A stretch of 64,000 nt of DNA from an uncultured Lachnospiraceae bacterium (GTDB lineage: Bacteria > Bacillota > Clostridia > Lachnospirales > Lachnospiraceae). The position numbers were made by a program, and so were the translations under genes. The notes under the pieces are model-generated. The model saw only the letters and a program-made list of their open reading frames with translations. It was not told the origin of the DNA and made no database searches. The stretch covers positions 72,303 to 136,302 of the forward strand of contig CALAEX010000129.1 of assembly GCA_937891165.1 (NCBI GenBank), in the 5' to 3' direction. Shown here piece by piece: positions 44,820 to 54,024 of the stretch; within the stretch, counting starts at the first letter, position 1; each line of letters starts with the position of its first letter.

Positions 44820-47800
44820 CTATTCTTCATAGATATTGATAGAATCTTTCAAACCTAATCTATCGTTTATCAATAAAACTTTTTCCCCTTTAGAAAGATA
44901 ATCACTCATAGTATGAGAATCATCTTTAATCTTTCTTGTATCTTCGTATTTATTATTCATAACTAATGGAAGATTACCACCATCTAATAAATGATGATCT
45001 TCAATTTTATGAATCTTACTTTCTGTAAATAACGGATTTTCATAATCAACATACAATGTATGATAAAAATCCCATTTATCATTTACAGGAGCTTTGTCAC
45101 GTTCTGTATAAGTTTCTTCATAATGTAAAGTTTCTTTTTCTTTATTGAAATTACAGAGTCCTGGGTCTTTGCATGGGAAATTTACATTTCTACAAAGTTT
45201 AGGAATTTCACTATCTGTACTCATAAGAAGAGTCACCCAAGTTTTAATTCCATCTACTCCAGTTTCATTAATTTCAGTGGTATATTCATATTTATCAAGC
45301 AAATCATTAATATGGTCAAGAGATTCATATAATGATTCAATCATATGATCTGGATTGAAATTTCTAGAACCATAAAATACATTAAACTCGCTCACTTTCC
45401 TGCAAATATTCAATGCTTTTGCAATGTGAGTAGCAATAGCCACTTCAAGATCATAATTACCTTTCGTATCAATTGCTCTAAGAAGAGTTTTATAAGTATT
45501 CACAAATTCTAAGAATCCTGTAGTATCATAGCCATAGTGACTACAAGGTAACCATTCTGTACCAACTCTGTATGTTCCATTACATGTGGATTTATTATTG
45601 GGGCAGTAAGCTCTACACTGATTAATATTTGGGCAATTATTACAATTGATATTACTAATTCCCATCACATCCATATAGGTTGATTCGGTATGAATTAACC
45701 TAATCATCTCTTGGTATCTCAACGGATCGATTTCTTTGATTCGTTCGAAAATTTTCATAACATCAGAATACATAAGATTCATAGTATCTTTCGGACCGAT
45801 TACATGATGAATCTTATAATATTCGACCAACTTAAATAAGTTATCTGGTCGCATATCAAAGATATATTCTGTCGTCACATCAAGTAAATCTGTTGTATAA
45901 GATCTAAAGAATCTTACTAATTTCACCAGATAATTGAGAATAGATGAGTTACTATCATTTACGATATATAAAGTCTTAAGGTCATGAATAACAGTCTCAA
46001 GCCTTGCAATCGTATGGTCGATATACGTGTATATATGAGTTTCATCTACATTACCAGTCATTGTGTTATATAATGCCGGATTCATGATAGATAAGTATTC
46101 TAAATATGTTTTAGCAACTCTACCTGTAGAACCAAGAGCAAACATTTCCGCATTTTCATGTCCTATAAATAATGCATCATAAAAATCTTTCCATGCTCTA
46201 TATTCAAATAAGTTATCAGATTCTGACATTTTTCTTCCAATGAAATAGCCGAGACCTTTAATATTTTGATACATATCATTGATAGCATCAATTTTTTCTT
46301 TTACGGTAGATTGATTTAATGTGAGTACCGAAAGATATTTCTCAAACTGCTCTCTCTCATGAGGTCTTACATATCTAGACGGGTTCTTAATAATTTCTTT
46401 ATACGTTTCTGCATTCGTTAGAAGGTCGAAATTAAATGCCAATGTATCACATGGACGATACCCATCATAGTCTTCAGTAATATATCCCATCACATCCATA
46501 ATAGAAGAGTACCTGGTTAGAATTTCTCCAGTGAGATGGTTCTGTTTAGAAATGAGGGCACAAAGATAAACGATAATATCAAAAATATTAATCTTCATAC
46601 TTCCTGTAATTTTTGGAAGGGTGATATAGATATCACTAAGTTCATCTTTCTTATCAAATATCATTCTAAGAAGCATAATATTTTCGTATAATACTTCAGA
46701 CATCTTATAGGAAATCGTAATACCAATATACTTTGTTTCCATGTAATTATAATGCCTGTGATATTCACTAACCTCAGTATCAGCAGTATACTTTGTGTGA
46801 TCTCCATACACTTCGACAAATGTATCAGAATCGTCCCACCATAATGGATCATCCAATGTAACCGAATCATAACCAACTCTTCGGGTTAAATCCGTTAATG
46901 CATTCTGGAAATTAATTTCTTCAATATCTACTTTCTGGAAGTAAACATCATACATTCTTTCCAAATCATTTACAATAATCTCAGCATCTTTAATATGACC
47001 ATCGACATCCAAATATGGTTCTGTTACCGTCTTATCTTTATAAATAAGATTTCCCTCAGAGTCAAAGTTTCTTTCTTTCACTAAGTAATACTTAAAGATA
47101 CTAATATCATGGTATCCCAAAATAGATGCAATGTCAAAAATTACATGTGATGTTGCTTTATACTGAATCAAATGATTTAAGTTTTTTACCAAACGTCGTT
47201 GTGTCTGATATGGAAGATTCGGATAGTAAGGAACACCATACATTTCAAATAGCCATCGAACTAATGTTTCATCATAGAAATCTCGTTCAATTGCGGTTTG
47301 CATTGCTCTAGCAATTGTTTGAGTAATAGCCATTTGACAAATAGAAATTCCTATAAAATTATCATAATAATCATATACCTGTCTATAGTAATAATTGTAT
47401 ACAGTTGACACAAAATATTCTCTAGCAGCATTATAAGAATTTGCAAATACCCAATGAATGATTTCTCTTTTACAATCCGGGAGATGTAATAAATCAAAAT
47501 TTCTAGCCTGTCTTGCAGTGACAATTGGGATTCGTTTTGTTCCTAAATGATGAAGATATTCATCTTTTGGAAATGCTTTAATCATATTATCGATAAATCC
47601 TGAAGATTCCAAAATATAAATAAAATTTTCCCCATAATAATCAGATATCTTATGAATTGGAACTTTGATAGAAATCCCATATAGATCCATAATTTCTTTT
47701 GTCACGTAATGATAATCACCAAGAAGTAAATTATCTCCAATCGTAACTAACTTATTATTCATCTTGGCTTCGGTAAGTTTGATCATCGTAGTATAGTCAT

Positions 47801-48608
47801 AATTTATTTCATCATCACTAACTACAAGATAACTTTCTTTAAAGTATGTACTGGTATCCATAACATCAGACAAATCTGCATGAAAATACATACCAATTAC
47901 ATCATTACCAGGAATATTGGTTCCTTCTGTTAAAATATCAAAAATATTTTGCACATCTTTTAAATGAAGAACTTTCATTGTATGGTCTACTGGATAATCG
48001 TCAGGTGTAATTAAAAAACATCTCATGGATGTTTTTTCGTCCTGAATTTGTCCTGAAGAAATATGGATATGGTCTCCGGCATGATAAAAATTATTTCCCA
48101 TAATTTGATATGCGGCATGTTCACTTATTTTATGAAGTGTGAAATCATCTAATCTAGAATCAGTATTCGATACTACTTCTAACGAATTTTGCATAATCTT
48201 AGTTACAATAGACCCGCCGATTGTTTTAATAGGTGGTAACCCGTTCAACTTACGATAATAATCATTAGGTTCCTCGTAATTTTCAATTACATAATTTCTT
48301 CTGAGTAAAAGAAGTCTTTCTTCCAATATAGGAGGGTGTTCTATTTCTCTTTTCTGATATCTTAAAATAACTTCATCATTATCAATACCCGCTTTACGAT
48401 ATTCTTCAGAAGTAAAGTCATAAAGACCAAAACTATCTGTTTTATTCAAAGCTGATAAGTATTGGTCACTGTATTTTCTATTTTCAAAAGTTTCATACTT
48501 ATCTGCTTCAGATGCAAATTTTACAACCAATCCATTTAAGAGAAGTCGTAATTCGTCATACAATTGTGACAAAGGATTAATCTCTATATCTCTATTATTA
48601 GTCGACAT
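44820..48608 (-). CDS. Very large probable structural protein with Cys cluster
   Basis: 1262 residues from the ATG at 48608 (AGAAAGGAAAATATC upstream); a longer frame to 48692 lacks a ribosome binding site. Mostly mixed alpha/beta without simple repeats. Near residue 1040 a compact cluster CNNCPNINQCRAYCPN, with another Cys at CNGTYR, and a further CRNVNFPCKDPGLCNF near 1180, could bind metal. Length and its neighbour suggest a baseplate or tail wedge component; no family is recognised. It is the largest single open frame in the window after the spliced beta subunit. Confidence 0.65.
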   Translation of the reverse strand: MSTNNRDIEINPLSQLYDELRLLLNGLVVKFASEADKYETFENRKYSDQYLSALNKTDSFGLYDFTSEEYRKAGIDNDEVILRYQKREIEHPPILEERLLLLRRNYVIENYEEPNDYYRKLNGLPPIKTIGGSIVTKIMQNSLEVVSNTDSRLDDFTLHKISEHAAYQIMGNNFYHAGDHIHISSGQIQDEKTSMRCFLITPDDYPVDHTMKVLHLKDVQNIFDILTEGTNIPGNDVIGMYFHADLSDVMDTSTYFKESYLVVSDDEINYDYTTMIKLTEAKMNNKLVTIGDNLLLGDYHYVTKEIMDLYGISIKVPIHKISDYYGENFIYILESSGFIDNMIKAFPKDEYLHHLGTKRIPIVTARQARNFDLLHLPDCKREIIHWVFANSYNAAREYFVSTVYNYYYRQVYDYYDNFIGISICQMAITQTIARAMQTAIERDFYDETLVRWLFEMYGVPYYPNLPYQTQRRLVKNLNHLIQYKATSHVIFDIASILGYHDISIFKYYLVKERNFDSEGNLIYKDKTVTEPYLDVDGHIKDAEIIVNDLERMYDVYFQKVDIEEINFQNALTDLTRRVGYDSVTLDDPLWWDDSDTFVEVYGDHTKYTADTEVSEYHRHYNYMETKYIGITISYKMSEVLYENIMLLRMIFDKKDELSDIYITLPKITGSMKINIFDIIVYLCALISKQNHLTGEILTRYSSIMDVMGYITEDYDGYRPCDTLAFNFDLLTNAETYKEIIKNPSRYVRPHEREQFEKYLSVLTLNQSTVKEKIDAINDMYQNIKGLGYFIGRKMSESDNLFEYRAWKDFYDALFIGHENAEMFALGSTGRVAKTYLEYLSIMNPALYNTMTGNVDETHIYTYIDHTIARLETVIHDLKTLYIVNDSNSSILNYLVKLVRFFRSYTTDLLDVTTEYIFDMRPDNLFKLVEYYKIHHVIGPKDTMNLMYSDVMKIFERIKEIDPLRYQEMIRLIHTESTYMDVMGISNINCNNCPNINQCRAYCPNNKSTCNGTYRVGTEWLPCSHYGYDTTGFLEFVNTYKTLLRAIDTKGNYDLEVAIATHIAKALNICRKVSEFNVFYGSRNFNPDHMIESLYESLDHINDLLDKYEYTTEINETGVDGIKTWVTLLMSTDSEIPKLCRNVNFPCKDPGLCNFNKEKETLHYEETYTERDKAPVNDKWDFYHTLYVDYENPLFTESKIHKIEDHHLLDGGNLPLVMNNKYEDTRKIKDDSHTMSDYLSKGEKVLLINDRLGLKDSINIYEE

Positions 48609-48969
48609 TGTGATATTTTCCTTTCTTTTTAGATTAAAGGAATGTGCTTTTATAACTAAAATAAAAAACATACAACATAAAAAGGATGACACTTATATTT
48701 TCTTTTTCATTGTTTTATAATGGTAATGGATGTTTTTCTGGTATCCATGGACACTCCTTTTTAGTATAAATTTAAATTTGATTTGTTGTTTTTACAATAT
48801 CAGTTTGTTACCTTAATCTCAATAAAATAGTCACTAATGATTTCGGTGAAGATTCCAAAGTGTCAACTTTATATGAAAAATAAAGGATATGGTTAATCCC
48901 ATATCCTTCATTTTTACTTTAATTTAAACAGAAGCTATAATGAATAAAACATGAAAGGAAAGATAAATT
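48609..48969. other. Divergent intergenic region with hairpin and 13-codon leader frame
   Basis: 361 nt between two divergent genes. On the - strand, AAAAAGGAG is followed by ATG at 48748 opening a 13-codon frame (MDTRKTSITIIKQ, 48707-48748) that ends 99 nt before the large gene: a candidate leader peptide. A 10-bp hairpin AAGGATATGG (48884-48909) has T-rich sequence on both sides. On the + strand a promoter sits at 48913-48941. Nothing else is supported. Confidence 0.45.
48913..48941 (+). promoter_or_regulatory. Sigma-A-like promoter
   Basis: TTTACT (48913-48918), 17-nt spacer, TATAAT (48936-48941), 28 nt before the ATG of the 223-aa gene. Confidence 0.7.
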
Positions 48970-49641
48970 ATGGCAAAAAATTTACCAGCAATTGAATATG
49001 CTGAAAATTCGGATATTGATAAATCTATACAACCTTTTATAGATGCAAGGGATTCTTTATATACGATACCTTTTTACAAAGATGTGGAATACTTTTCTAA
49101 TTTAGATTCGTATCAAAAATTCATTAAAGGCGTGGAAAACCAGGTCAGAAACTCTGATCGATATTCTAAATACAAAGCATATTTAATTGGTCTTGGATTA
49201 GACCATTGCCAAGTACTCAAAAATTTAAAAGCGGAAGAAGACTGTACTGTAGAAATGCATCATGGTCCTATTTATACTTTATATGATATTTGCTGTATCG
49301 TTACTGAATATTTCTTATTAAAAGATTGGAAACTTACTACGTTTAGAGTAGCCGACCAAGTATTGAAAGAACATGAGGAAAATAATATTCAGGTAGTAAT
49401 GCTTTCAGCATCAGTTCATGAACAGGTTGGCGATAGAAATATTTTTATTCATCCATCTCAGGCATTTGGTAATCTCGGAGCATTCATAAAAAAATATGGA
49501 AAAGTTATAAGTCCAGATTTAAGAGATAAATATAATAGATATTTGGATAGAGCATTGATTACAGATTCCACAGCATTTGGAAACTTAGATTTAAATAAAA
49601 AATTATGGTCAACAGGAACTATTATAGAATTACCAAATTAA
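48970..49641 (+). CDS. HNH-like protein, paralog of 56445-57113
   Basis: 223 residues. The core shares a pattern with the product of 56445-57113: MHHGPIYTLYDI here versus IHHEPFTLYDI there, then ADQ/ADE, NNIQVVMLSASVHEQV versus NLVGLIPLAKTIHEVIH, and FGNLGAFIKKYG versus YGNFREFIKEYG. The HH...N...L...H...H order resembles an HNH nuclease core, but the last His pair is weaker in this copy (VHEQVGD) and zinc-binding Cys pairs are absent. Nuclease activity is therefore doubtful. GAAAGGAAAGA precedes the start. Confidence 0.65.
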   Translation: MAKNLPAIEYAENSDIDKSIQPFIDARDSLYTIPFYKDVEYFSNLDSYQKFIKGVENQVRNSDRYSKYKAYLIGLGLDHCQVLKNLKAEEDCTVEMHHGPIYTLYDICCIVTEYFLLKDWKLTTFRVADQVLKEHEENNIQVVMLSASVHEQVGDRNIFIHPSQAFGNLGAFIKKYGKVISPDLRDKYNRYLDRALITDSTAFGNLDLNKKLWSTGTIIELPN

Positions 49642-49865
49642 AAATAAAGTTTTATATTACAAAAAATTAAAGATGTGAAATTACGTCTTTTATCTTACTG
49701 AAATAAATATTCCATTTTAGTTTATTCATTCTAAAACTAGAACTCCGTAAGTACTCCAATAAGTATTTAGATTTTTTAAGTTTCACAAAAATTTGAAGTC
49801 ATACAGAAGTACAATTATTTTCAGTTTAATATGTATTGATTCGGTAAGATAAAAAATAAAAAAAA

Positions 49866-49894
49866 AGAGGAACTGGTTATTCGCCAGTTCCTCT
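49866..49894 (-). terminator. Intrinsic terminator
   Basis: 11-bp perfect stem AGAGGAACTGG followed by six or more T on the - strand, after the 72-aa membrane protein. The 49642-49865 gap holds only this and an imperfect AAAGA...TCTTT hairpin at ~49669-49690, perhaps the terminator of the + strand gene. Confidence 0.8.
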
Positions 49895-50095
49895 AAAATT
49901 TTGTTCCACATAATTATTTCTAAGCTGAGCTTCTATTTCTTTAATTCGAATTTCTTTCTCAGCTCTATAACGTTGACTACTATTAATAGTGGCTCCGATT
50001 AATGCAGCTACAATAGCAACGATTACTACTGCTTCTGTATTCGCTTCTATTCTGTAAGTTTTTCGACCAGTAAGGTCACTGATAAAATTACTCAT
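49877..50095 (-). CDS. Small single-span membrane protein
   Basis: 72 residues. One hydrophobic helix (about 22-38, AVVIVAIVAALIGATI), then a charged coiled-coil-like tail (RAEKEIRIKEIEAQLRNNY). AAGGAGATAAAATT supports the start; TATTAT at 50130-50135. The final codons overlap the terminator stem. Topology resembles a Rz/spanin-like inner-membrane subunit, but no second partner is recognised. Confidence 0.65.
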   Translation of the reverse strand: MSNFISDLTGRKTYRIEANTEAVVIVAIVAALIGATINSSQRYRAEKEIRIKEIEAQLRNNYVEQNFRGTGE

Positions 50096-50194
50096 AATTT
50101 TATCTCCTTTCTTATTTTATTTCATACAAATAATATATTAGTATTTTATAATTAGATTCACTTTGTATTAAACTTAATCAAAAGGAGAGATAAT

Positions 50195-50794
50195 ATGAAT
50201 GATATGAATTTTTTACTTACGAGTTTAGTTAGTTATTGTGGCTTTATGTCAATCGCATTCTTAACAACTTTGCTCGCAATGGTATTATATATTATATTTA
50301 TTAAATTTATGATACCTACTATGAAAGAACACAAAATCATTAGACTTACAAATAGAATCTATGAATTAAAAGATGAAATTGATAATGCTGATTTTTATTT
50401 ATTAAGCCAGGAAGATTTAGAAGATAGAACAGCTGAAATTCAAACTAAGTTAAAAGAGATTTCTAAATTAAAACCTCCAGTAAAAAAAGTTATTACAAAA
50501 GAAACTATCGAAATTACAGAAAGAATTAAAGAAATTGTAGATTTGATGGTTAGTGTAGAAACTTATTCTGTTATGAAACGTTATATCTCAACAGGTAAAA
50601 AATATAACGTTCTTGAAATTGATAAAGATATCACTACTATTTCAGAAAAAGTTTATTCTGGATTGAATACAGTGGTGTATGAAACTGAATTAGTATTTAC
50701 TAATGAATATCTTATGAATTATATTGTCGGACAGACATTTAATTTGATGCTCAAAATTACATCAGAACTCAATGTAGAAATCTCAAATGGATAA
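50195..50794 (+). CDS. Membrane-anchored helical protein
   Basis: 199 residues. Transmembrane segment at about 18-42 (FMSIAFLTTLLAMVLYIIFI), then a helical, charged domain with coiled-coil character (LTNRIYELKDEIDN). AAAAGGAGAG precedes the start. It is divergent from the 72-aa membrane protein and has the same general layout as 6168-6851, though I see no clear sequence similarity. Function unknown. Confidence 0.7.
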   Translation: MNDMNFLLTSLVSYCGFMSIAFLTTLLAMVLYIIFIKFMIPTMKEHKIIRLTNRIYELKDEIDNADFYLLSQEDLEDRTAEIQTKLKEISKLKPPVKKVITKETIEITERIKEIVDLMVSVETYSVMKRYISTGKKYNVLEIDKDITTISEKVYSGLNTVVYETELVFTNEYLMNYIVGQTFNLMLKITSELNVEISNG

Positions 50795-50800
50795 AAAAAT

Positions 50801-50834
50801 AATCTCTGTTATGGTATTTACCATAACAGAGATT
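50801..50834. terminator. Bidirectional intrinsic terminator
   Basis: 14-bp perfect stem AATCTCTGTTATGG with TATTTA loop between convergent genes, T-rich on both outer sides. Confidence 0.88.
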
Positions 50835-50836
50835 TC

Positions 50837-51592
50837 TTAAAATCCAATTTTAGTAAGTGGGATAAGTATATTAATAAAATTATAAGCGATGTTAAGTTCA
50901 TCTATTTTATCATCCCAATATTCATCATAAGTATCAGTAGAATTCATTACTGTATATAACGAGTTTGTATTAAACTCTCTATAGAATTCTAAAGGTAATT
51001 TTCTCAACTTATAATCAGAGCACATTCGATTCATATAAGATAAAACTTCTGGTGGACTACCAGTTTCCATTTTCTTAAAAAACATCTTTACAATTTTTAA
51101 AATCCCATCTTCATGTAATTTCAAATATTCATCATCAATTCCTTTTACATCACATTTCTCATGACCATAATAAAACTCCAATCCTTTTAATTGTATAAAA
51201 GAAGAGTAAATATTTTTTACTTGAAATTCTACTGGACCAAAATTGGTTTTCTCACATAATTTAGTTGTAAATATAGCGTCTTTTTTCACAGCGATAATAT
51301 CAGAAATATCAATATCGTTTGATTCGTAAAATTCTTTTCTAATATTACTAAACGCATTCTTTAGTTTTTCTCTAAAGTCGGCATCTTTTTGCATCTTACC
51401 GATTTTAACAACTCGCCTAGTTTTGTCTAAGTTAGCTAGTTTTTCGATAGTTTCTTTTGGTAAGAGGTTATAATACCTACACAAATTGATGTCTGCAGAA
51501 TGAATGTCATACTCATAAATAGTTCTATTAAATAAGTATATAATTGAGTTATTTGTAAAATTTGATTTCGTTTCAAATTTATTCGGTAACAT
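50837..51592 (-). CDS. Unrecognised 251-aa protein with polymerase-like YDI motif
   Basis: 251 residues. IYEYDIHSADINLCRYYNLL (~22-41) resembles the YDIxSAxxS motif near the active site of family-B-type and related polymerases, but no second catalytic DxD is seen and the protein is too short for a polymerase. GAAAGGGATGGGG precedes the start. It follows 51609-52265 closely. Function unassigned. Confidence 0.65.
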   Translation of the reverse strand: MLPNKFETKSNFTNNSIIYLFNRTIYEYDIHSADINLCRYYNLLPKETIEKLANLDKTRRVVKIGKMQKDADFREKLKNAFSNIRKEFYESNDIDISDIIAVKKDAIFTTKLCEKTNFGPVEFQVKNIYSSFIQLKGLEFYYGHEKCDVKGIDDEYLKLHEDGILKIVKMFFKKMETGSPPEVLSYMNRMCSDYKLRKLPLEFYREFNTNSLYTVMNSTDTYDEYWDDKIDELNIAYNFINILIPLTKIGF

Positions 51593-51608
51593 AACCCCAT
51601 CCCTTTCT

Positions 51609-52265
51609 CTAACCGTTAACGAAGAAATCCATTAAGAATTCCTTCATGGTAGCTTTATCCATTCCTTTGGTATAAAGATTCATCTTCTTTAACTGATGAA
51701 TCATGTCTTCCTTATTCATAGACTCTAAAATTTTAAGTCTACCTTTCGGAGTTTTCATAAGTTCCTTTTTACGTTTTCGTTCTTCATGCTCGATGATTTC
51801 ATTACATCTATCGATGATAGCTCTTTCATCTAAGTCTTTCAACTCTTTTGGAACTTTTTTGTGTTTTTTGAATTTCTTATAATCAATTACCGGATATCCA
51901 AATGTCTCCATAATATAATCAGCCAACACCTGCATATATCCAATCTGCCATTCTTTATAAGTACAAAGAAGAACGGTAGTGTATTTTTCTTCTATGATAC
52001 CTTTGATAATAATTGCAAGGAATAACTTATTTTTCTTAAGTTCTTTCTTATACATCTCTTCAAAGTATCCTTCGTTGAATGTGCATCTGTGATCAGCTAA
52101 CAGCATATCACTTGGAAATAACTTTGGTAAAAAGATTACATTTGGTTCTTCTGAAGTTTTTCTAATTCTTTTAGATACGGTAAGAAACTGTGTCTTTTCG
52201 ATTAACTTTGGATCTTCATGTGTAAAGATTTTCATAAAAGTTTTTGTATTCATTTTATAAAGCAT
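51609..52265 (-). CDS. Unrecognised 218-aa protein
   Basis: 218 residues, basic in the C-terminal half, with a SAP-like terminal stretch (MNKEDMIHQLKKMNLYTKGM, then MKEFLMDFF) that could be a helix-extended-loop-helix DNA-binding motif. GGAGGTGAAATATTT supports the start. Co-transcribed with 50837-51592. Not otherwise recognised. Confidence 0.65.
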   Translation of the reverse strand: MLYKMNTKTFMKIFTHEDPKLIEKTQFLTVSKRIRKTSEEPNVIFLPKLFPSDMLLADHRCTFNEGYFEEMYKKELKKNKLFLAIIIKGIIEEKYTTVLLCTYKEWQIGYMQVLADYIMETFGYPVIDYKKFKKHKKVPKELKDLDERAIIDRCNEIIEHEERKRKKELMKTPKGRLKILESMNKEDMIHQLKKMNLYTKGMDKATMKEFLMDFFVNG

Positions 52266-52304
52266 AAATATTTCACCTCCATAATAATGATATATACTTA
52301 AAAA

Positions 52305-52334
52305 AGAAAGGTGGTAAATTTTACCACCTTTTCT
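52305..52334 (-). terminator. Intrinsic terminator
   Basis: 12-bp stem AAAGGTGGTAAA / TTTACCACCTTT followed by TTTTTTAAG on the - strand, after the 561-aa gene. Confidence 0.8.
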
Positions 52335-52338
52335 CGCA

Positions 52339-54024
52339 TTATACAGTTATAATCATGGAACCACCATCATATGGTTTACTTCCAAATTTCTTCACATCCG
52401 AATTTACATCTTCTTTCTTCACAGGAATTTCTACCATCATTGATTCTGGTGACAATTCTGGTTGTTGAGTATAATCTACATGGAGAACTGTACTAAGGTC
52501 ATTCATAATAGAACCAACGGAATCTTTCTGTACTTCGTTTGGAATAAACTCATCCAGATTAATTTCAGATTCATCATCTACATCATCAACATTGGTTTCA
52601 TCTACTACTTCAGCATATGCAAATTCCTCAATAATAGTTGTCGATTTTGGGGAATCTTCTTGAGATTCTTCCAATATAATTTCATCTGGTACATCCACTG
52701 GAATATGAGGACCTCCCATAGAGGTTTCCTCATCAAGTCCAAAGTTTGTTGGAATCTGAAGAATCCCGCCATCGTTATCTTTCTCAAAATAGATAGATAG
52801 GATATTCTTAAAGATTTCAAAGATTCCCATTGGATTCTGTGGACAATTTATAAATGCTTCGATACGATTCATTACGATATTCTTTAAGAAATGCTCGTAA
52901 TGACTTCCACCATTATCAGTTCGAACTACTGTAGATTCTTCTTTTAAGATTAAGTCAATGACATAATCAATATCTGTATCAGAAGACTCAAAGTTTTCAA
53001 TTAACACATCAATACCGGCATATAAAGAGAATGGATTTTCGTATCTATCGGTAACTTTCTTATATACGGAATAAACGAAATCTAGTACGATTTCATTATC
53101 TCCATTATCTTCCCATCCTTCTACCAAAATATTAAGAAGCTCTTTACTTTTCTTATCAATATAATACATAAGGATATGTGTAGCAGGTTTACCATTTGAA
53201 TTTAAAATCTCTTCATCCGTTTTTGTTACAAAGAAGATTCTTTCTGTATCACAAGATTCTACTTGATCTATGAATCTTTGGAATTTAGGATTTCCTTCTC
53301 TTACAATAAGAACCGGTCCTGCAATTACTGCAATTGCAAAATCTAAGAATCCACACATCTCTGCATACAATGATGAATTCGCATAATCCATAGTTGCTGC
53401 TCTCATATTAAAGAATGAAATTGAGTGAGATTTATATCTCTTCCAAGCATCGTTAATAACGATATCAGATGTTTCCATATCTTCAGTTAATACTTTAAAC
53501 TGATTATCTAACGTCGCTTCTTCTTCATTTTCCTCAAGTTCGTATTCGAAGTCTCTATCAATTTCTCCATCAGACACGCTAGGACTTTGTACTTCATCTC
53601 TGTGTATACTCTCCCCATCGGATGAAACATCTTCTGAAACCTCATTATTCTTAATAACTACAGTACATTCGTGAAGGTCTTGAACATAATCTTCTAAAGT
53701 TTTATCTTCATAATCAAATTCGTCTTCTTCTTCCGCATCTTCTACTGTAGTCACACCCATTTGAGTTTTTATTAAGCTATTTACCAAACTTTTTGCTGAT
53801 ACAGAAGATTGATTATATCCACTAAAGATATCTTCTTCTCTTTCTTCTTTTACAACAAGTTTCTTTTTTGGAACTGGCTTCTTATCACCAGTTCCAAAGA
53901 GTCCTACATTTTCACCACGCATCAAACGTTCTCCAAGTTCCAATAATCTAAATTGGTCCTCGGAACTGATATTTGTGTAATCTTCATTCAGAAGTTTGGA
54001 TTTTGTCTTTTTCTTTTTTCCCAT
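52339..54024 (-). CDS. Unrecognised 561-aa protein with acidic linkers
   Basis: 561 residues. Basic N-terminus (MGKKKKTKSK), a long acidic, probably disordered region (~90-190), a folded alpha/beta domain at ~195-420, and a second acidic tail (~450-520). It overlaps the kinase-like gene by 41 nt, indicating coupled translation. No family recognised; the layout (folded centre, acidic arms) suggests an interaction hub. Confidence 0.7.
   Translation of the reverse strand: MGKKKKTKSKLLNEDYTNISSEDQFRLLELGERLMRGENVGLFGTGDKKPVPKKKLVVKEEREEDIFSGYNQSSVSAKSLVNSLIKTQMGVTTVEDAEEEDEFDYEDKTLEDYVQDLHECTVVIKNNEVSEDVSSDGESIHRDEVQSPSVSDGEIDRDFEYELEENEEEATLDNQFKVLTEDMETSDIVINDAWKRYKSHSISFFNMRAATMDYANSSLYAEMCGFLDFAIAVIAGPVLIVREGNPKFQRFIDQVESCDTERIFFVTKTDEEILNSNGKPATHILMYYIDKKSKELLNILVEGWEDNGDNEIVLDFVYSVYKKVTDRYENPFSLYAGIDVLIENFESSDTDIDYVIDLILKEESTVVRTDNGGSHYEHFLKNIVMNRIEAFINCPQNPMGIFEIFKNILSIYFEKDNDGGILQIPTNFGLDEETSMGGPHIPVDVPDEIILEESQEDSPKSTTIIEEFAYAEVVDETNVDDVDDESEINLDEFIPNEVQKDSVGSIMNDLSTVLHVDYTQQPELSPESMMVEIPVKKEDVNSDVKKFGSKPYDGGSMIITV

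Noticed and set aside
50837..51592. DNA polymerase fragment
   Set aside because: Only one YDIxSA-like match and no second catalytic motif; too short.
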